DNA of 64,000 nucleotides from Phorcus lineatus. Lineage: Eukaryota; Mollusca; Gastropoda; Trochida; Trochidae. The notes beneath the pieces were generated by a model. The model was not told the origin of the DNA. It ran no database searches and worked only from the letters and a program-made list of their open reading frames with translations. The translations under genes and the position numbers were made by a program. This document shows, piece by piece, positions 1-11,443 of this stretch. Within the stretch, counting starts at the first letter, position 1. Every line of letters begins with the position of its first letter. The stretch is from the NCBI GenBank assembly GCA_921293015.1, contig OV121098.1, positions 14,297,016 to 14,361,015 on the forward strand, written 5' to 3'.

Positions 1-372
1 AACACTATATAACTCCGGTGCATTTCTACATCCAAGTTTTGTATTTTTTATGACAATCATGTTGATAAATTATTCTTTGTTGTGACATAGAAAACATACC
101 TTGAAAATCATGTGAATTAAGTGTTAACAGGGCTAAGCTAATATACAAATAGTGCTAACATGAATAGAGTGCTATAATTTAAATACATCAGTGTTGAATA
201 AGCTACAACATATTTGAGTTTCCAATTGAGATGTGAGTTGATTAGTGTGCAAAACATGATAACAGGTTAAATAATCATTGAAAATGGTTGTAAATTTCCA
301 AATAGAGTTGAGGGATCCTGGTCTTTGAAAGGTTTTAATAATCAAGTTTAGTTTATGTTTTTTAAAACTCAC
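1..372. other. Edge sequence, presumably gene 1 intron
   Basis: AT-rich with no splice-consistent exon that I can see. Open frames here are short and overlap the exon 11 antisense. Confidence 0.4.
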
Positions 373-665
373 GACATAGTTTAGCAACGTCTCTCCACCG
401 AATGGGAATTCCGATCTCGTCACATTCCGACGCAAGCGCCTCTAAACTTTTGCAAATGGCGCCCTGCATCTCGTTCGGTTCGTCTATATGCAGACATGCA
501 TCGAAGGAGCACGCCTCGTAGTATGCATCTACTTCCTGTCGAAGTGCGTCCAAACAGGAAGCGAAGGGTCCGCTCTTGTCCTTGATCATTCCGCATTTGT
601 CGGGTTTGTCCAGAACGTTTATATTCGTTCCGCTGCATTCGATGTCTGGCTCTATGACTTGGCAG
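373..665 (-). CDS. Gene 1 exon 11: C8 domain
   Basis: Phase 2 in (acceptor CCACAG), 1 out at a candidate donor GTGAGT. Contains CGMIKDKSGPFASC and later CSFDACLH and RWRDVAKLC, the typical C8 arrangement of GPF-x-x-C, C-x-x-D-x-C and a closing Trp-Arg...Cys. A TIL or further vWD repeat would normally follow and should lie left of the window. Confidence 0.85.
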
Positions 666-3600
666 CTGTGGGATAATGAATTACGAAGAATTCTTTTTAT
701 TTCATCTGGTATTTTATGCATCTGGAACTGGTGTATGCGTATTGCAAGGCGTTGATGGCCTCATCATCTCAAAGATGTTCTTAACGGAGGTCGCTATTAC
801 TAAAGTAACATCTCCCCGCTAAGGGAGGTGTAGTCATGAAATCCTACACTAACCTCTGTTCTAATTAGAGCTCTTGTCTCGTTAGAAAGGGAGGAGTCTT
901 GTTGCATGCAATCAATGTTAGTTGTACGATCATTCCTACAGCCTTTTTCAGACTGTACACTGCACTAAAAAAGTGTTCTTGATAAAAGAGTGTCATCTTG
1001 TATGGCGATAGAATATTGCCGATTTAGCAGGATGCGTTATATTTGATTCTGATATGGAAAATACTGTAGGCCTATTTTAACATAAATGGAGTGACAATCT
1101 TTAGTCTATGTGAAAAATATTTATTATCAAACGTTTCGTATGATCGTCAGATCGAAGGTTAACTTAACTTGACTTTGTCCTTGTAAACCGAATTTCAAAA
1201 CTTTTATAACAAATGCATTGATTGAGTATTATTTATGACTCATGACATGTAACAGACGCTGTTGCCAATCATAAAGAGATATCTCGGGAAATATGAAACA
1301 GGGGAACAATTTTGAAAGTCGTGGAGTAAGTTTACATATGTCATAACCTGTGTACATACTTATCTGAGTTGTCCGGTTTGTCAGAATTATCAAAGACCAC
1401 GAAGCTGGCGCCGATGCGAGAGAACTTGGTGTCGAGGCCGCTTACGTCAGTTCCGTTCTTCAACCGGAAGTCGTTTGGTTCCCCGTCACAGTCGCCGCAC
1501 AAACCAGTCATTCGTGATTGGAACCTCTTTGGGACCTTGACCTAGAGTAAAGTATTCATCAAAGGGGTAGGATCAATGAATATAGCTTTTTCACGAATGT
1601 TTTGTTAATGCACTTAAGTATTTAGAAAAGCTTGGCAATGCCATTATTTATCACTGGTTTATAGTCCTACGAAGCAAAGGATAACAACGAAGCTAGAGAT
1701 TTAATGAGATTTACAAGAATATAGATGCAAAATATAAAGCAGGATGGCAGATTATGATGATATGATGTTATGTAAGTTTCTCACCTTAATGAGATGGACG
1801 CCATCAAAGGCTACCTCGACCCCGCACAGAGTGGTGACTTGGACGAACTGTCCGTTTACGGTCACTGAAAGTTTCCCGCCAGCACCCACAAATGGAGGAT
1901 ACTTCCGGAAACCGTTTACCTGCAACACGCATGCGCCGGATAAACAGATTAGCACAGTCCTTACGTGCCGCGTAGTCGAGTAAATTAATCATTTTTGGAT
2001 AGTATATGAATATACATTTAAAAAACAAACATCTATTTGTTAACCTGTCTAGTCAATATCAAAGGATTTTATTTTCGCTTAGTCGTATGTTGCATATTCA
2101 AACTTGAAGTAAACTTCCTTGAATAAAGCAAATGACAAAATAGCCGAAAACTTAGGTTATTTCACGAAAGGTCATTCCCGTTATAAACAAACCCGTGGTA
2201 CATTCGACCTAGAGATATTATAATGTATTATGTCATCAAGTTGTTCTTGTACAATAATGGCGTGGTGTTAACGTTTTGTCGTTTTCAGATTATACCCTCA
2301 TGAGCGTTAATTTTAAGTGGTACATCACCGGAAGACATAAATAACAAGCTATGACAGTCGAAAGTTCTTTTACCGCTAAGAGCAGAAAAAACAGTAATTA
2401 GAGGACATTTAAAGCGTTTAAAAGAAGTGCGGCGGCAATCACATAGAACGAGCTAGCAGTTTGCTGGAGTTGCCTACCCCTAACAACAGACACTGAAGGC
2501 GTTTTGCTGGAGGCGTTGCTACCTGAGCTAACGACAGTACATGCGACTATCGAGGCTGTTATCAGGCCTTAGTGGCGAGGCGAAGTAGCGAAATAAATTA
2601 AATTAAATTTTGTTCTTTGGAACATGGTCGATTTGATTCGATATCTCATTTAATCACTCACATAAACCTTTCTCCTGAGCGAGATACGAATGGTGAGGCC
2701 GTAGATGCTAAAGTCCACGAGTCTCGCCCAGGAGACCATTGTCTTGCCGTCTCGGACTTCATTCTTGACTTCCACGTTAAATCTGCAGGGGTCCATCTCG
2801 TCAGTGGACTTGGACATGGTGTACATACATTCACCCATGAAGTTGATCATCTGACCGTCATAGGTCTTGAAGTGGGGATCGCCACTAGCCTTACAACGGC
2901 AGAAATCTGAGGGAAGAGAAAGAAATGCTGTACACATTCGGTGGAATGTGGTTGTTTATAAGGCAATGGTAAGATTTTATGGACACGTTTATTAGGATGT
3001 ATGGAAAGAGAACATAATTTTATAGGTCTTTAGAAATGACCGACATATATTAAAAGGGGAGATCCAATGGGTTTTCCATTCCTTGTCTATTCTAGAATTT
3101 TCATTAAAGGGGTGTCTTCGACCCACAGAACAGCCCTTCCAGATACTAGGTTGTATGCTACTACCTGTTATGATTGGCAGCTCTGAAACATCAGCTGGAG
3201 ACTGCTCTCCCCCTGCAGAGTAAGAAAAATAGGCAGAACGTGAAAGCACAATGGCGACATTTCTTTCGCTCATGTAAGAAATTTAAGGCCTAGTGGAACA
3301 TAGGCACTCCATTTAGCCTTCTGTTGATCCAAAATAACACTTATTATCCCTTACAATTAACATGCAATCAATAATGAAAAAGTTAACTTCACATGGGTGG
3401 GTCAAATTTCATAATTGTCGGCTGGAAGCAATTCGGAAACATTGATTGTTGAAGACGGTTGCACTGGGAAAAGCTCAGTAAACATCTCTTGACTGAGGAC
3501 AAAGGGTGAGCTAAGTTTCGTTATGAAAATATATCTGTATCTACCCGCTTCAACTACAAAGCCAGGCATCGCATATATGCAATTGAATCACCATTTGACA

Positions 3601-6600
3601 TACATGTGACTTTCTTGCAATTGTAATGATTCATAGGTATAAGATGTACAATTTTCGTTTGATGGAAATGGTATTGCACACAAACTCGTTTAGTATCATA
3701 TATAAAGAAATGCCTCACCCGTTGGCAGGAGGTTTCTGTTCGTCAAGGGCTTCTCAGGGCTGACATCCAGCAGACTTTTCACTTTATCCACGACGTCGCC
3801 AACACCTCCTACAGAAACTGAGGTCGCTTTGCTCTTCTTGGGACTTTTCTTGGGACTTTTCTTGCTTTTCTTGCTTTTATTGCTTTTTTTGCTCTTTCTC
3901 TTACTTTTCTTCGGACTTCTTTTCATGACGGGACTTAGAAGCTTAGATTTTATGTCTCCTCCCAGTGATCGGATATCGGCATTTTCCATCTTGACGGAAG
4001 TAGTTCCGATACCGGCCAGGGTCACAGCGGACTTGAGAGGGCCCTGAGTGGAACCTCCAATAGAGATTCCGGTCTCGGGTTTCGAATGTTTGTGGCTCTT
4101 ACTTCCCTTCTTGCTGTGCTTGTGGCTTTTACTTCCTTTCTTACTGTGCTTGTGGCTTTTACTTCCTTTCTTACTGTGCTTGTGGCTTTTACTTCCTTTA
4201 ATACTGTGCTTGTGGCTTTTACTTCCTTTCTTACTGTGCTTGTGGCTTAATTTACTTCCTTTCTTGCTGTGCTTGTGGCTTTTACTTCCTTTCTTACTGT
4301 GCTTGTGGCTTAATTTACTTCCTTTCTTGCTGTGCTTACGACTATGCTTGAAAAGACTTGCAACTTTGGACACTCCCTTTATACCAACAGAACCTGCATT
4401 CTTTAGAAGGCTATGTCCCTTTGATACGCCCTTATGAAGTATGGATATGGCGCCCTTTATCTCACCGACCTTGGTAGACACAACCTTTCCTGCTATTGAT
4501 CCTAACCCATGAATCGCCTTCTTCATTCCTGACCTCAGACTTCCGGCTTTGATGACATCGCGAGCTTTGGATTTGATTTTCTTCCCAACACTGTGGATCC
4601 CCTTTGCAGCACTTTTTACATTAGATTGCACCTGCGATACAAGGTAATATCCATTAATGATATTAATCCTATCATCTATCCTCAAAGGTTATTTTGGTGT
4701 AGCTTTCCATGAAACTTTAGTAAGGGTAGGCAATAATTCTCGTTTCAATTTCCTAAGATGTTAAAAAATTGCAATCTACTCCAAGAAATTATCTCCTACC
4801 ACGGTTTAGCGTCTAAACATGTGACTATATGGATAGTTGTCAGACCGTTTGGAAAGGAAATAAACGAGTTCAGCCCAGTAGTTAGATACACTATTTCATA
4901 TAGAGACTTCTCGAAACAAGATTGATTTCAATAAAAAAAAGACATTTTCAAATTACCTTTCTTCCAAGGGAAAGAACATTATGTCTCACGCTTCTTCCTT
5001 TTGACCCTGCCTTCCTGGCCAATGACTTTGCTCCACTGACAGCACTGTGAAATTTAGACTTAATCCTGTGACCTAACGTCCTTGACCTCCGGAAGTAACT
5101 CTTCACTCTCGAGTGTTTGCTCTTCACAAAGGAAGCAGCTTTCTTTGCTGCGTGTTTCATGCCATGACCAACCTTCTTAGCATGTTTCTTCATCTTGTTC
5201 CCAACCCTCTTTAGAAAACCCCCTAAAGAAAGGAAAGATATGAATTTATTGGCAATTATTTGACATCTGTTCGGCTATAAAGTTAGATCATCTTCCAAAT
5301 CTTATTGAAATCAACCAGAATCTTTTATTCGTTCCTGATCGAGAACTATTCTGTAGGGGTCGTGTCAAGTGACATTTGAACTGCAGCCAATCATCGACGA
5401 GGCTTGAAATCCATCGGTATGTTGGGATATTTCTAGTAGACCTCTGATGCCAGAAAATATTAAAGTTGAAAGGTCAAATGCAAGGATACCTGACACGACC
5501 CCTATCGAGCAGTAAGCAAGGTACGAGTGAACGATTTTACCTGATTTCAGATAGATTGACCCTCGCCTTAAATGCTCTATACTGTCTCAAATTCAGAAAA
5601 CAAACGATTCACTCAAACAACAAATTTTGTTACAATGCAGCACGGCTTAATTAGACAGTGATGAAGACTAGCGTGTGTTCTTCCTTGCAGGGGATGTTTA
5701 GAACAATTTTCACTCATTGACTTACAATTCATCACAATGGTTTTGGATATTACTTTTATATAACACTTCTTTTTGCAGACATATATAAAAAGCTTCCTAC
5801 TCACATCTTTTACGTCGGACCAGCGCTTCTTGTGAATTTATTTCTGGAAAAGCAAAAACAATAAGCAATATATTTCATTGGAATTCATACCACTGAAATG
5901 ATTTTGGATTAAGTCACCATGCGTTTTCTACTCCACAATATATCGCTTTGTTCAAAACTTTCTCAATTTTAAAGATATAAACTTCAATCTTATCTTCGAA
6001 GAAAGGTTGTAAGTAAAAGTTGAATTTAAGTTGAGTTGATTAGCTGGGAATATTGCTCTCTTTAGAGAATAAAGGATAAAAGTATTATTTCAGGACATAT
6101 TCACTTGCAAGAGCTTTGATATTTATGCATCCTGCTACATCAGCGTAATTGATTCCGCTGATCAAGCTCCTTCCATATACCCTGATATCATTTAGGCCAA
6201 AAGCCTCGTATCGTTAGCTATCTAACCAGCCAATGAGACGACTCGCATCCAGCAACAGCGGTACAACCCAGATGGAAAATTCCGTTAAAGAGTAGCTTCA
6301 AGCTCCCTGTATAACGACATTTCATTGGCTTAAACAATAACAGGTGAGCACAGCCACGAACATCAGCCATACGAGGGATTTGGCTCGAAAGAGATCAGGC
6401 TATGTGGAAGGTGAGGTGAGGTGAGTTGGTGTTCAACGCCGCTTTCAAGATTATTTCACTTATATCGCGGCTGGTATATGGAAGGATTCAATTACGCTGA
6501 TACAACAGGATGATATTTCTGTAAAATGCCATTTGGTAAATTTTGAGTGAATTCTAGCGACATCAGTGAAACATGAAGTGATAACTGACCGAATTATAAA

Positions 6601-9279
6601 TAACATTATTTCACAGAGTAGAGCTATCACAGAGACAGCCAGTTCTCCTGAATTCTACTATTCAAGAGGATGATTGTTTCCCGAAACTCAGATCCATCAA
6701 AAATACGTATACGTGTACATAAAAGTTGAAAAATGGCGTATAAATTGTGGAATGAATGTTAAGTATGTAAATTCAGTAAGTTTGATAACCAATAGAATAG
6801 GAGGCAGTTCAGTTATGATAAATGGAAAGAACAAATGTAAAATTGCTAGAAATGGTCGTAAGGTTTAAATCAGTTCGTTGAAGGAGCCTTGGTGTCGAAA
6901 TTCGTTTTCAAAGAAATGAATGCTTCGAAGTACGGCAAGGTATGGACGGCTGTCTATCGTTGGAGTCATTTAGCGTATCTTCCATGAACAAATGCCTTAC
7001 CTCGCTTTAGCCGATGGCCAGTGTCCAGAGGTTCATGACGAAGCGCCTCTATGATAAAAATAAACGACAAAGACAGTTTGAACGATGTTTTATATGACGT
7101 GTAAAATAACATTGCTTATTGGGTTTTTAATTCTGATTTGTTGGTTTCAAAATTTTCAATGGGCTTGATAAATACCAAAAAATTGTCAAGAGCAAAAGAA
7201 CGCTAAATGATATATCATTATTACTTTAATCACCCAAAAAAAAGAAGAATGTTTTCTATATCCCCTATTATTCGTGCGTTCTCAAAATTTACAGGTATCT
7301 TTGACGTTTTCCAAATGTCGCTTCCCCTAGATATCGCTAATCTTTCTCGATATCATTTAGTTTTATCCAATTATTTTATACTGGCTAATGTTTACCAATT
7401 TGCCACCGGTTTCTTTCGATTGCAATTCCGATGGCACGATCTCTCAAAACTAATGTCTTTATGTAACACTGATTACATGACTGGCTCAATAGTCTAGAAT
7501 ACGTCTAAGATTTGCTCTTGAGATATGAGTTTTATAAATATATATCATCTCAAAATAACATATTATTAATGTACGATTCCATCACTATGAGTGAATTTTC
7601 GGTACCGCGGGTGCGCTGGTTCTTAAGTATGATATGAGGAACTATAACATTACAAAATCACTCTTACTGCAAATCCCAATTGTATCACATTCTCATTTAC
7701 TCTTCACTCGGGGCGGGATAGCGCAGTGGTTAGCAGGAGCTCCGTGGTTCGAATCCCGCCAGGGGCTCGGCAACTTTTTCTGCAGTAGAGAACTGTTCTA
7801 CACGCAGTCAGGTTTGGGTGCAATGCTACACTGAAATTCAGCGCAGAACCACCCATGGTTCGCTTGGTTCTATATGACATATTGCATTAGATATGGTGTA
7901 ACCCATTAGCAAGTTTTACACCGTAATATTCCTTGATTCACACCTTCTGCGATAGTACAAATTATTGTACATTTTAGGTTGAGACCAAAAAGGACCCCCA
8001 GATGCAAGCAATACCGCCAGCACTGACGATACCATCTCGCCCACCACGATTTACCATTTGTTCACCATCATCGAGGACATGTATTATAGTTTTATAACGA
8101 TCGCATATTGCAAGATATCTCTACTAACGTTTGCTTACGGCTCTGGCAACTTCACCGCTTTCAGCATCATCCCTCTTCCGTCTCTGCACAGCTGTAAAAT
8201 AATAAATAATTATTTTAATTGAGAATGAGCGCAATTATTACATCTTTACAACGATAAAGATATAACTGTTGAACTTCTTACAAATTTTACAAACGCAAAA
8301 TGTTATTCATTAGAAGTTTAAGTGCGAACTCTAGCTGTTTTGGCCTACCAACCTTACAGTGGAAAGGATTTTATGACTGTTCTACTTTTGTAAGAGGTAT
8401 TAGAAGTTCAAAACATTATCAAAGACATACTAAAAATTTAGGCAATTTCAGATACGGAACACTCCTTGCAGTGTCACTCGTTGAAGCGCTGTCTGAACTT
8501 TTAAGTTACTTTAAGTTATTCGTAAGGACGATAATGATAGATAATGTTTTAACTTCTCGTTGACACGGATCAAATTATGCGTAACAACACAATGTTAGAT
8601 TGAATAGCTAATAATTGATTTGATTTCAATGAGATTGTAGCCATTGAGGCTGCAAATTTTGGTCATTGGAATAAATTCAAAATTTGAAAATTGCCGATAT
8701 CGTAGCCCATGGGGAATTAAAGGAACGTTGCCTGACACCAATGCGCAAACGGCAAATGTTAATTTTTCAATGCAAGAAACATTTTAACAATTGTAGTAAT
8801 TTTTTTTTACATATACCAGGTTATGTGTGTCTCTTTTATGTTCTCTTATGTTTGTGAATCGCGAGGCAGGTCTAAAGTCGTTTGGGACCAATTTCCTATT
8901 ATCTTGATCTCTATCTAGGCGGTATCTAGGCGGTATTTTAATCTATGTCAAGTGTGAAGTAATAGATATTTCAAGACCCCCAAAAACACAATGAACTAAA
9001 CATAGTAACGAATTTTCTTTAACCGATAAGAATTCGGACATACGTTGATAATGACTCACTTTCTCCATTAATTTTTCTATTACCTAAATGTAAATGTCAC
9101 AACGTTCGCCCAACAGGAACCAGATTTTGTTATCATAGAAAAGAATGAACGGGCGTCTTATAATTTAAAAAACATTACTGAACATATTTTGAAAGCTTGC
9201 GAAAAGTTCTAATGTACGTACCAGCACCGAAGGCGAGCCCTATACTCAGAGCTAAAGCTAGTAACACTTCGGTCCTCAT
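373..9279 (-). CDS. Gene 1: secreted polycationic preproprotein with furin sites, KHS repeats, vWD and C8 domains (11 exons, 3' end outside window)
   Basis: Eleven exons join in phase to give about 759 residues before the model leaves the window. Order: signal peptide (1-19); RRKR at 23-26, RLKR at 49-52, RRKR at 62-65; a very basic Lys/His/Ser/Ala region (66-458) with eight 10-11 residue repeats at about 249-338 and a Lys/Ser block at about 391-422; a short acidic linker (459-474); a vWD domain (from about 477, GDPHF at 483-487, GLCG at 614-617); and a C8 domain (from Cys686 to Cys759). Family knowledge: vWD-C8 modules assemble secreted, disulfide-linked polymers such as mucins and gel proteins. 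Inference: the signal peptide and furin sites imply secretion and trimming, releasing a strongly cationic chain that may be tethered to or stored with the vWD part. Possible roles are antimicrobial, adhesive, mineral-binding or mucus-associated; none is proven. I do not recognise an orthologue. The exons and domains are well supported, the function is not. Confidence 0.8.
1360..1541 (-). CDS. Gene 1 exon 10: end of vWD domain
   Basis: Phase 0 in, 2 out (acceptor CTCTAG, donor GTATGT). Contains MTGLCGDCDGEPNDF, equivalent to the conserved GLCGxxxGxxxxDF of vWD, with the CGxC cysteine pair, and an acidic C-terminal stretch. Confidence 0.88.
1785..1919 (-). CDS. Gene 1 exon 9: middle of vWD domain
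   Basis: A 45-codon exon, phase 0 in and out (acceptor TTGCAG, donor GTGAGA). Encodes VNGFRKYPPF and the following beta strands with a cysteine in VTTLCGVEV, as expected for the central part of vWD. Confidence 0.85.
2662..2906 (-). CDS. Gene 1 exon 8: start of vWD domain
   Basis: Phase 1 in, 0 out (donor GTGAGT). Begins DFCRCKASGDPHFKTYDG, which carries the vWD signature GDPHF-x-T-x-DG followed by the F-x-G-x-C-x-Y strand. The end (RKVY) joins to VNGF of the next exon, matching the usual vWD order. Confidence 0.88.
3165..3212 (-). CDS. Gene 1 exon 7: short acidic linker
   Basis: A 48-base symmetric exon, phase 1 in and out, encoding GGEQSPADVSELPIIT. Acceptor TACTCTGCAG, donor GTAGTA (weak). 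Since it is symmetric the frame also works without it, so it could be an alternative cassette. Confidence 0.6.
3719..4631 (-). CDS. Gene 1 exon 6: basic helix-like segments, KHSKKGSK repeats and Lys/Ser block
   Basis: A 913-base exon (acceptor TATCGCAG, donor GTGAGG, phase 0 in, 1 out). It encodes 304 residues: about 94 residues of Gly/Lys/Ile/Val-rich segments that look amphipathic, then eight repeats of KHSKKGSK plus SH or LSH, then a Gly/Ser/Thr linker, then a Lys/Ser-Pro block, and a short tail. The repeats use nearly the same codons, so they spread by recent unequal exchange. The Leu/Phe-rich frame on the opposite strand is a shadow of this repeat. Lys/Ser/His repeats occur in proteins that bind silica, phosphate, metals or polyanions; which applies here is unknown. 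Confidence 0.85.
4087..4350 (-). repeat. Coding tandem repeat, 30-33 bp unit, eight copies
   Basis: Within gene 1 exon 6. Units encode KHSKKGSKSH (30 bp) or KHSKKGSKLSH (33 bp); one unit has Ile for Lys. Length differences are whole codons, so the frame is kept. Confidence 0.9.
4957..5222 (-). CDS. Gene 1 exon 5: cationic helix-like region directly after the RRKR site
   Basis: Phase 1 in (acceptor CTTTAG), 0 out (donor GTAATT). The 89 residues start WGFLKRVGNKMKKHAKK and continue with Lys, Arg, His, Ser and Ala and almost no acidic residue. An aromatic start followed by periodic Lys and hydrophobic residues right after a processing site resembles linear amphipathic antimicrobial peptides, but this is only a resemblance. 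No cysteines, so it is not disulfide-stabilised. Confidence 0.8.
5805..5843 (-). CDS. Gene 1 exon 4: propeptide with third RRKR site
   Basis: A 39-base exon between a TTTTCCAG acceptor and a GTGAGT donor, phase 1 in and out. Encodes EINSQEALVRRKR, so a third furin-type site falls at the exon's end. The next codon, split by the intron, is Trp, which begins the basic region. Confidence 0.72.
6409..6489 (-). repeat. SINE 3' tail fragment, reversed
   Basis: Begins with GGTGAGGTGAGGTGAGTTGG and continues with the reverse complement of the tail seen in the full SINE at 11444-11756. Lies in gene 1 intron 3. Confidence 0.7.
7001..7046 (-). CDS. Gene 1 exon 3: propeptide with RLKR site
   Basis: Donor GTAAGG. 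The acceptor offers two AGs two bases apart; only the inner one (TCATAGAG) keeps the frame open. Phase 0 in, 1 out. Encodes ALRHEPLDTGHRLKR, ending in a second dibasic (RLKR) processing site. A 46-base exon of this kind is supported mainly by phase and by the recurring motif. Confidence 0.7.
7710..7872 (+). repeat. tRNA-derived SINE, truncated
   Basis: A-box TAGCGCAGTGG and B-box GGTTCGAATCC, but about 17 bases of the anticodon side are missing and the 3' tail is cut. Same family as 11444-11756; lies in gene 1 intron 2. Confidence 0.8.
8139..8191 (-). CDS. Gene 1 exon 2: propeptide with RRKR site
   Basis: Flanked by a pyrimidine-rich acceptor (ATTTTACAG) and donor GTAAGC. Phase 1 in, 0 out. 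Encodes AVQRRKRDDAESGEVARA, with a furin-type RRKR followed by an acidic stretch. Too short for ordinary ORF finding; supported by both splice sites and by phase continuity. Confidence 0.75.
9222..9279 (-). CDS. Gene 1 exon 1: signal peptide
   Basis: The exon starts at ATG (9279-9277) and encodes MRTEVLLALALSIGLAFGA, a typical secretory signal: short basic n-region, Leu/Ala hydrophobic core, small residues at the end. It ends in phase 1 at a strong donor (GTACGT read on the minus strand). The phase fits the next exon. Confidence 0.8.
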
Positions 9280-9313
9280 GGCGAAATTGTGTGAAACGTG
9301 GACCCCATTCCGA

Positions 9314-9321
9314 TATAAATA
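9314..9321 (-). promoter_or_regulatory. Candidate TATA box of gene 1
   Basis: On the minus strand TATTTATA lies 42 bases before the gene 1 ATG. About 30 bases downstream of it is an initiator-like TTTCACA, which would leave a 5' UTR of only about 12 bases. The spacing is classic, but AT-rich sequence makes chance matches common and an upstream non-coding exon is not excluded. Confidence 0.35.
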
Positions 9322-10883
9322 CCGAGAACCTTACTTAAGTAATATAGGTCTCTAACGAAATTATTTGATTTAAAACTCGGCGCGGAAATTAACTGTAGCA
9401 TCTGGCGTCCGATTTGAACCATTCTAACTGAAAAACGTGGTGCATTATTATAAACGGATAACGAATTTTGGCGATATTTGTTAATGTAGCATATTTTACA
9501 TCCACCAGTATGTATTTAATTGACTCGCACCAGAGGTAATAATTGGTATTTGCTGTATCTATTGACATAGGTGTGCAATCGCGTATTGATATTTTCTGCT
9601 TGATTCATAATCTCGTTGATTTTATTTAAACATATTTAATTCATTTCAGAATGGGATTCGGTACAATTAATCGACTACAATAACCTAAGTTAACCTCAAA
9701 CTAGGACCATAATTCAAACTTCTCATTGTGCCTTGAAATATTAAAAAAAAGAGCTAAAAAATGTTTTGAATGTCCTTAAATCATTGTGTTAAAGCAATAA
9801 CAGTGTTTTTTTCCAGATGCATCAGAACTTGTTTTATTTCTTTAAAGTTACTAAGATGAACCTTTATTTAAGTTTGAAAAGTTTCATTTCTAGGTGTATT
9901 TTTCCACCTGCCAGTCTCAACAGGTAGATATTGGTTGATAGTTCTAAATCTAAGAATAGGTAGATATATTGCTTTTGACATTAATAGGTATGAGTCAAAG
10001 GATAAATCTTGGTCATAATTTTGTTTTCCATTTTTATTTCCCAAATCTTGTTTATAATATTTGTAATAAAATCCCTTTAAAAAAAGTTTGAAAAGACATT
10101 CACAAAAGTATTTCACCATTTGAATGAGAGAGAGTTCTACGGATTTACAACTTCTTTATTGCAAGAGATGCGACGTTTCGGTGTAGACGCTATACCCGTT
10201 TTCAAGCAAAGTGTACATAATTTGCTTGTTGTATTTATACATGAATGGAGATAACGTTTATATAATTGAATGGGTATATTTTTAAATGATTTTGATTGTG
10301 AAACCAGTATAAGAGTTAGTTCATGCAATCCCAAAACCAAGATGGCGGACCGGAAGCTGGCAGAAACTTCTATTTAATGGTTTGACTTGCACTCAGTTGC
10401 AGCAATGAAAAGTGAAGTAGAACAAAAATTAATTCCTACAGCTAAAACATCATTATTCTTGATCTTCTTAATTTCAAATTTATCTATTTTTTAAGTACTT
10501 AGCCTTATTGAAATGTCAAGCCAAAAGCTACGAGACAATTACACACCGGGTGAAAGTACAGGTTAAATTTTAAAAGAAAAGCATAAACGAACTGTTAATT
10601 TGAGGACAAAGAATACAGTGTAGTTTTTATTTCCGGAGACGACTATTCGAGGAAATACGGTAACTTATATCTATTAGGAAAATTTGAAGAAGCAGAAGTT
10701 CCAAAACCGCTTCAGAGAGAGAATCAACTTGCTTAAAGTGCAACAAAACTTAAATGTGTAAAATTACCTATTTACGATTTTCTTGTTTCTTGTAGTAAAA
10801 TTCAACGTCAAATGAAAAAGTGAAATATCAATAGGTTATAATATATACAATATGTACGTCCTAATTTGACCAAATATCCCTTT
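9322..10883. other. Intergenic, no gene seen
   Basis: AT-rich. Only recognisable item is a fragment near 10143-10210 (ACTTCTTTATTGCAAGAGAT and following) that resembles the arm of the hairpin at 21910-22041. Confidence 0.5.
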
Positions 10884-11305
10884 AAAGAGCCACTCCATGA
10901 TTTTCATAACATATTATTTACCTTTGATACGAACCTAAATGTTATATGTGGTGATATAAAATCAGAAAATTTTAACTTTTCATGTCGAAAGACATATAAA
11001 TGACAAATACTGGTTTTACATGAAAATCTAAAAACAGCCCAGAGGTGTATATATCACGTCCAATATACATGGATACTAGTTATATAACCTAACAAACATA
11101 GCCAACCCCTAACTGCTCTCCTTGCTGTTTTAGATAAGTCTCCAAAATTACGTTTGACTATTTGACGCGCGCCACTGTCCGGTTTTCGATCATAATTGCG
11201 ACGTTCTATCTTCATATTGTCACTGTAAAAGAACAACAAGCTTTAAAATGTGTCTTTTTGTAACAGTCGATACATCGCGATCAAATGACAACATTGATTA
11301 TGTTT
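10884..11305 (+). mobile_element. Foldback MITE family M1, copy 1 (right part lost)
   Basis: Begins AAGAGCCACTCC, like the ends of the complete copy at 13663-15534, and shares the internal CACTGTCCGGTTTTCGATCA block. It lacks the closing end repeat, so it is truncated. Confidence 0.7.
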
Positions 11306-11443
11306 GGCAAACCTACGGTCGAGATGATTTGACTGTTTCAGAGAATATTCAAAATAGCTAGTAAAAGATTCAAACATGGCGTTGGCATATAAACGTACTT
11401 ACAGTAGCGTAACCTGTGTCACCTTGAGTTCAGCCTCTTTTGG

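Noticed and set aside
2617-2910. Plus-strand frame over the vWD exon
   Set aside because: Antisense of gene 1 exon 8, with no domain of its own.
4048-4437. Plus-strand Leu/Phe-rich open frame that looks membrane-like
   Set aside because: It is the antisense of the KHSKKGSK repeat of gene 1 exon 6; no start context or splice support of its own.
7207-7497. Plus-strand 96-residue frame
   Set aside because: AT-rich sequence in a gene 1 intron with no motif or repeat support.
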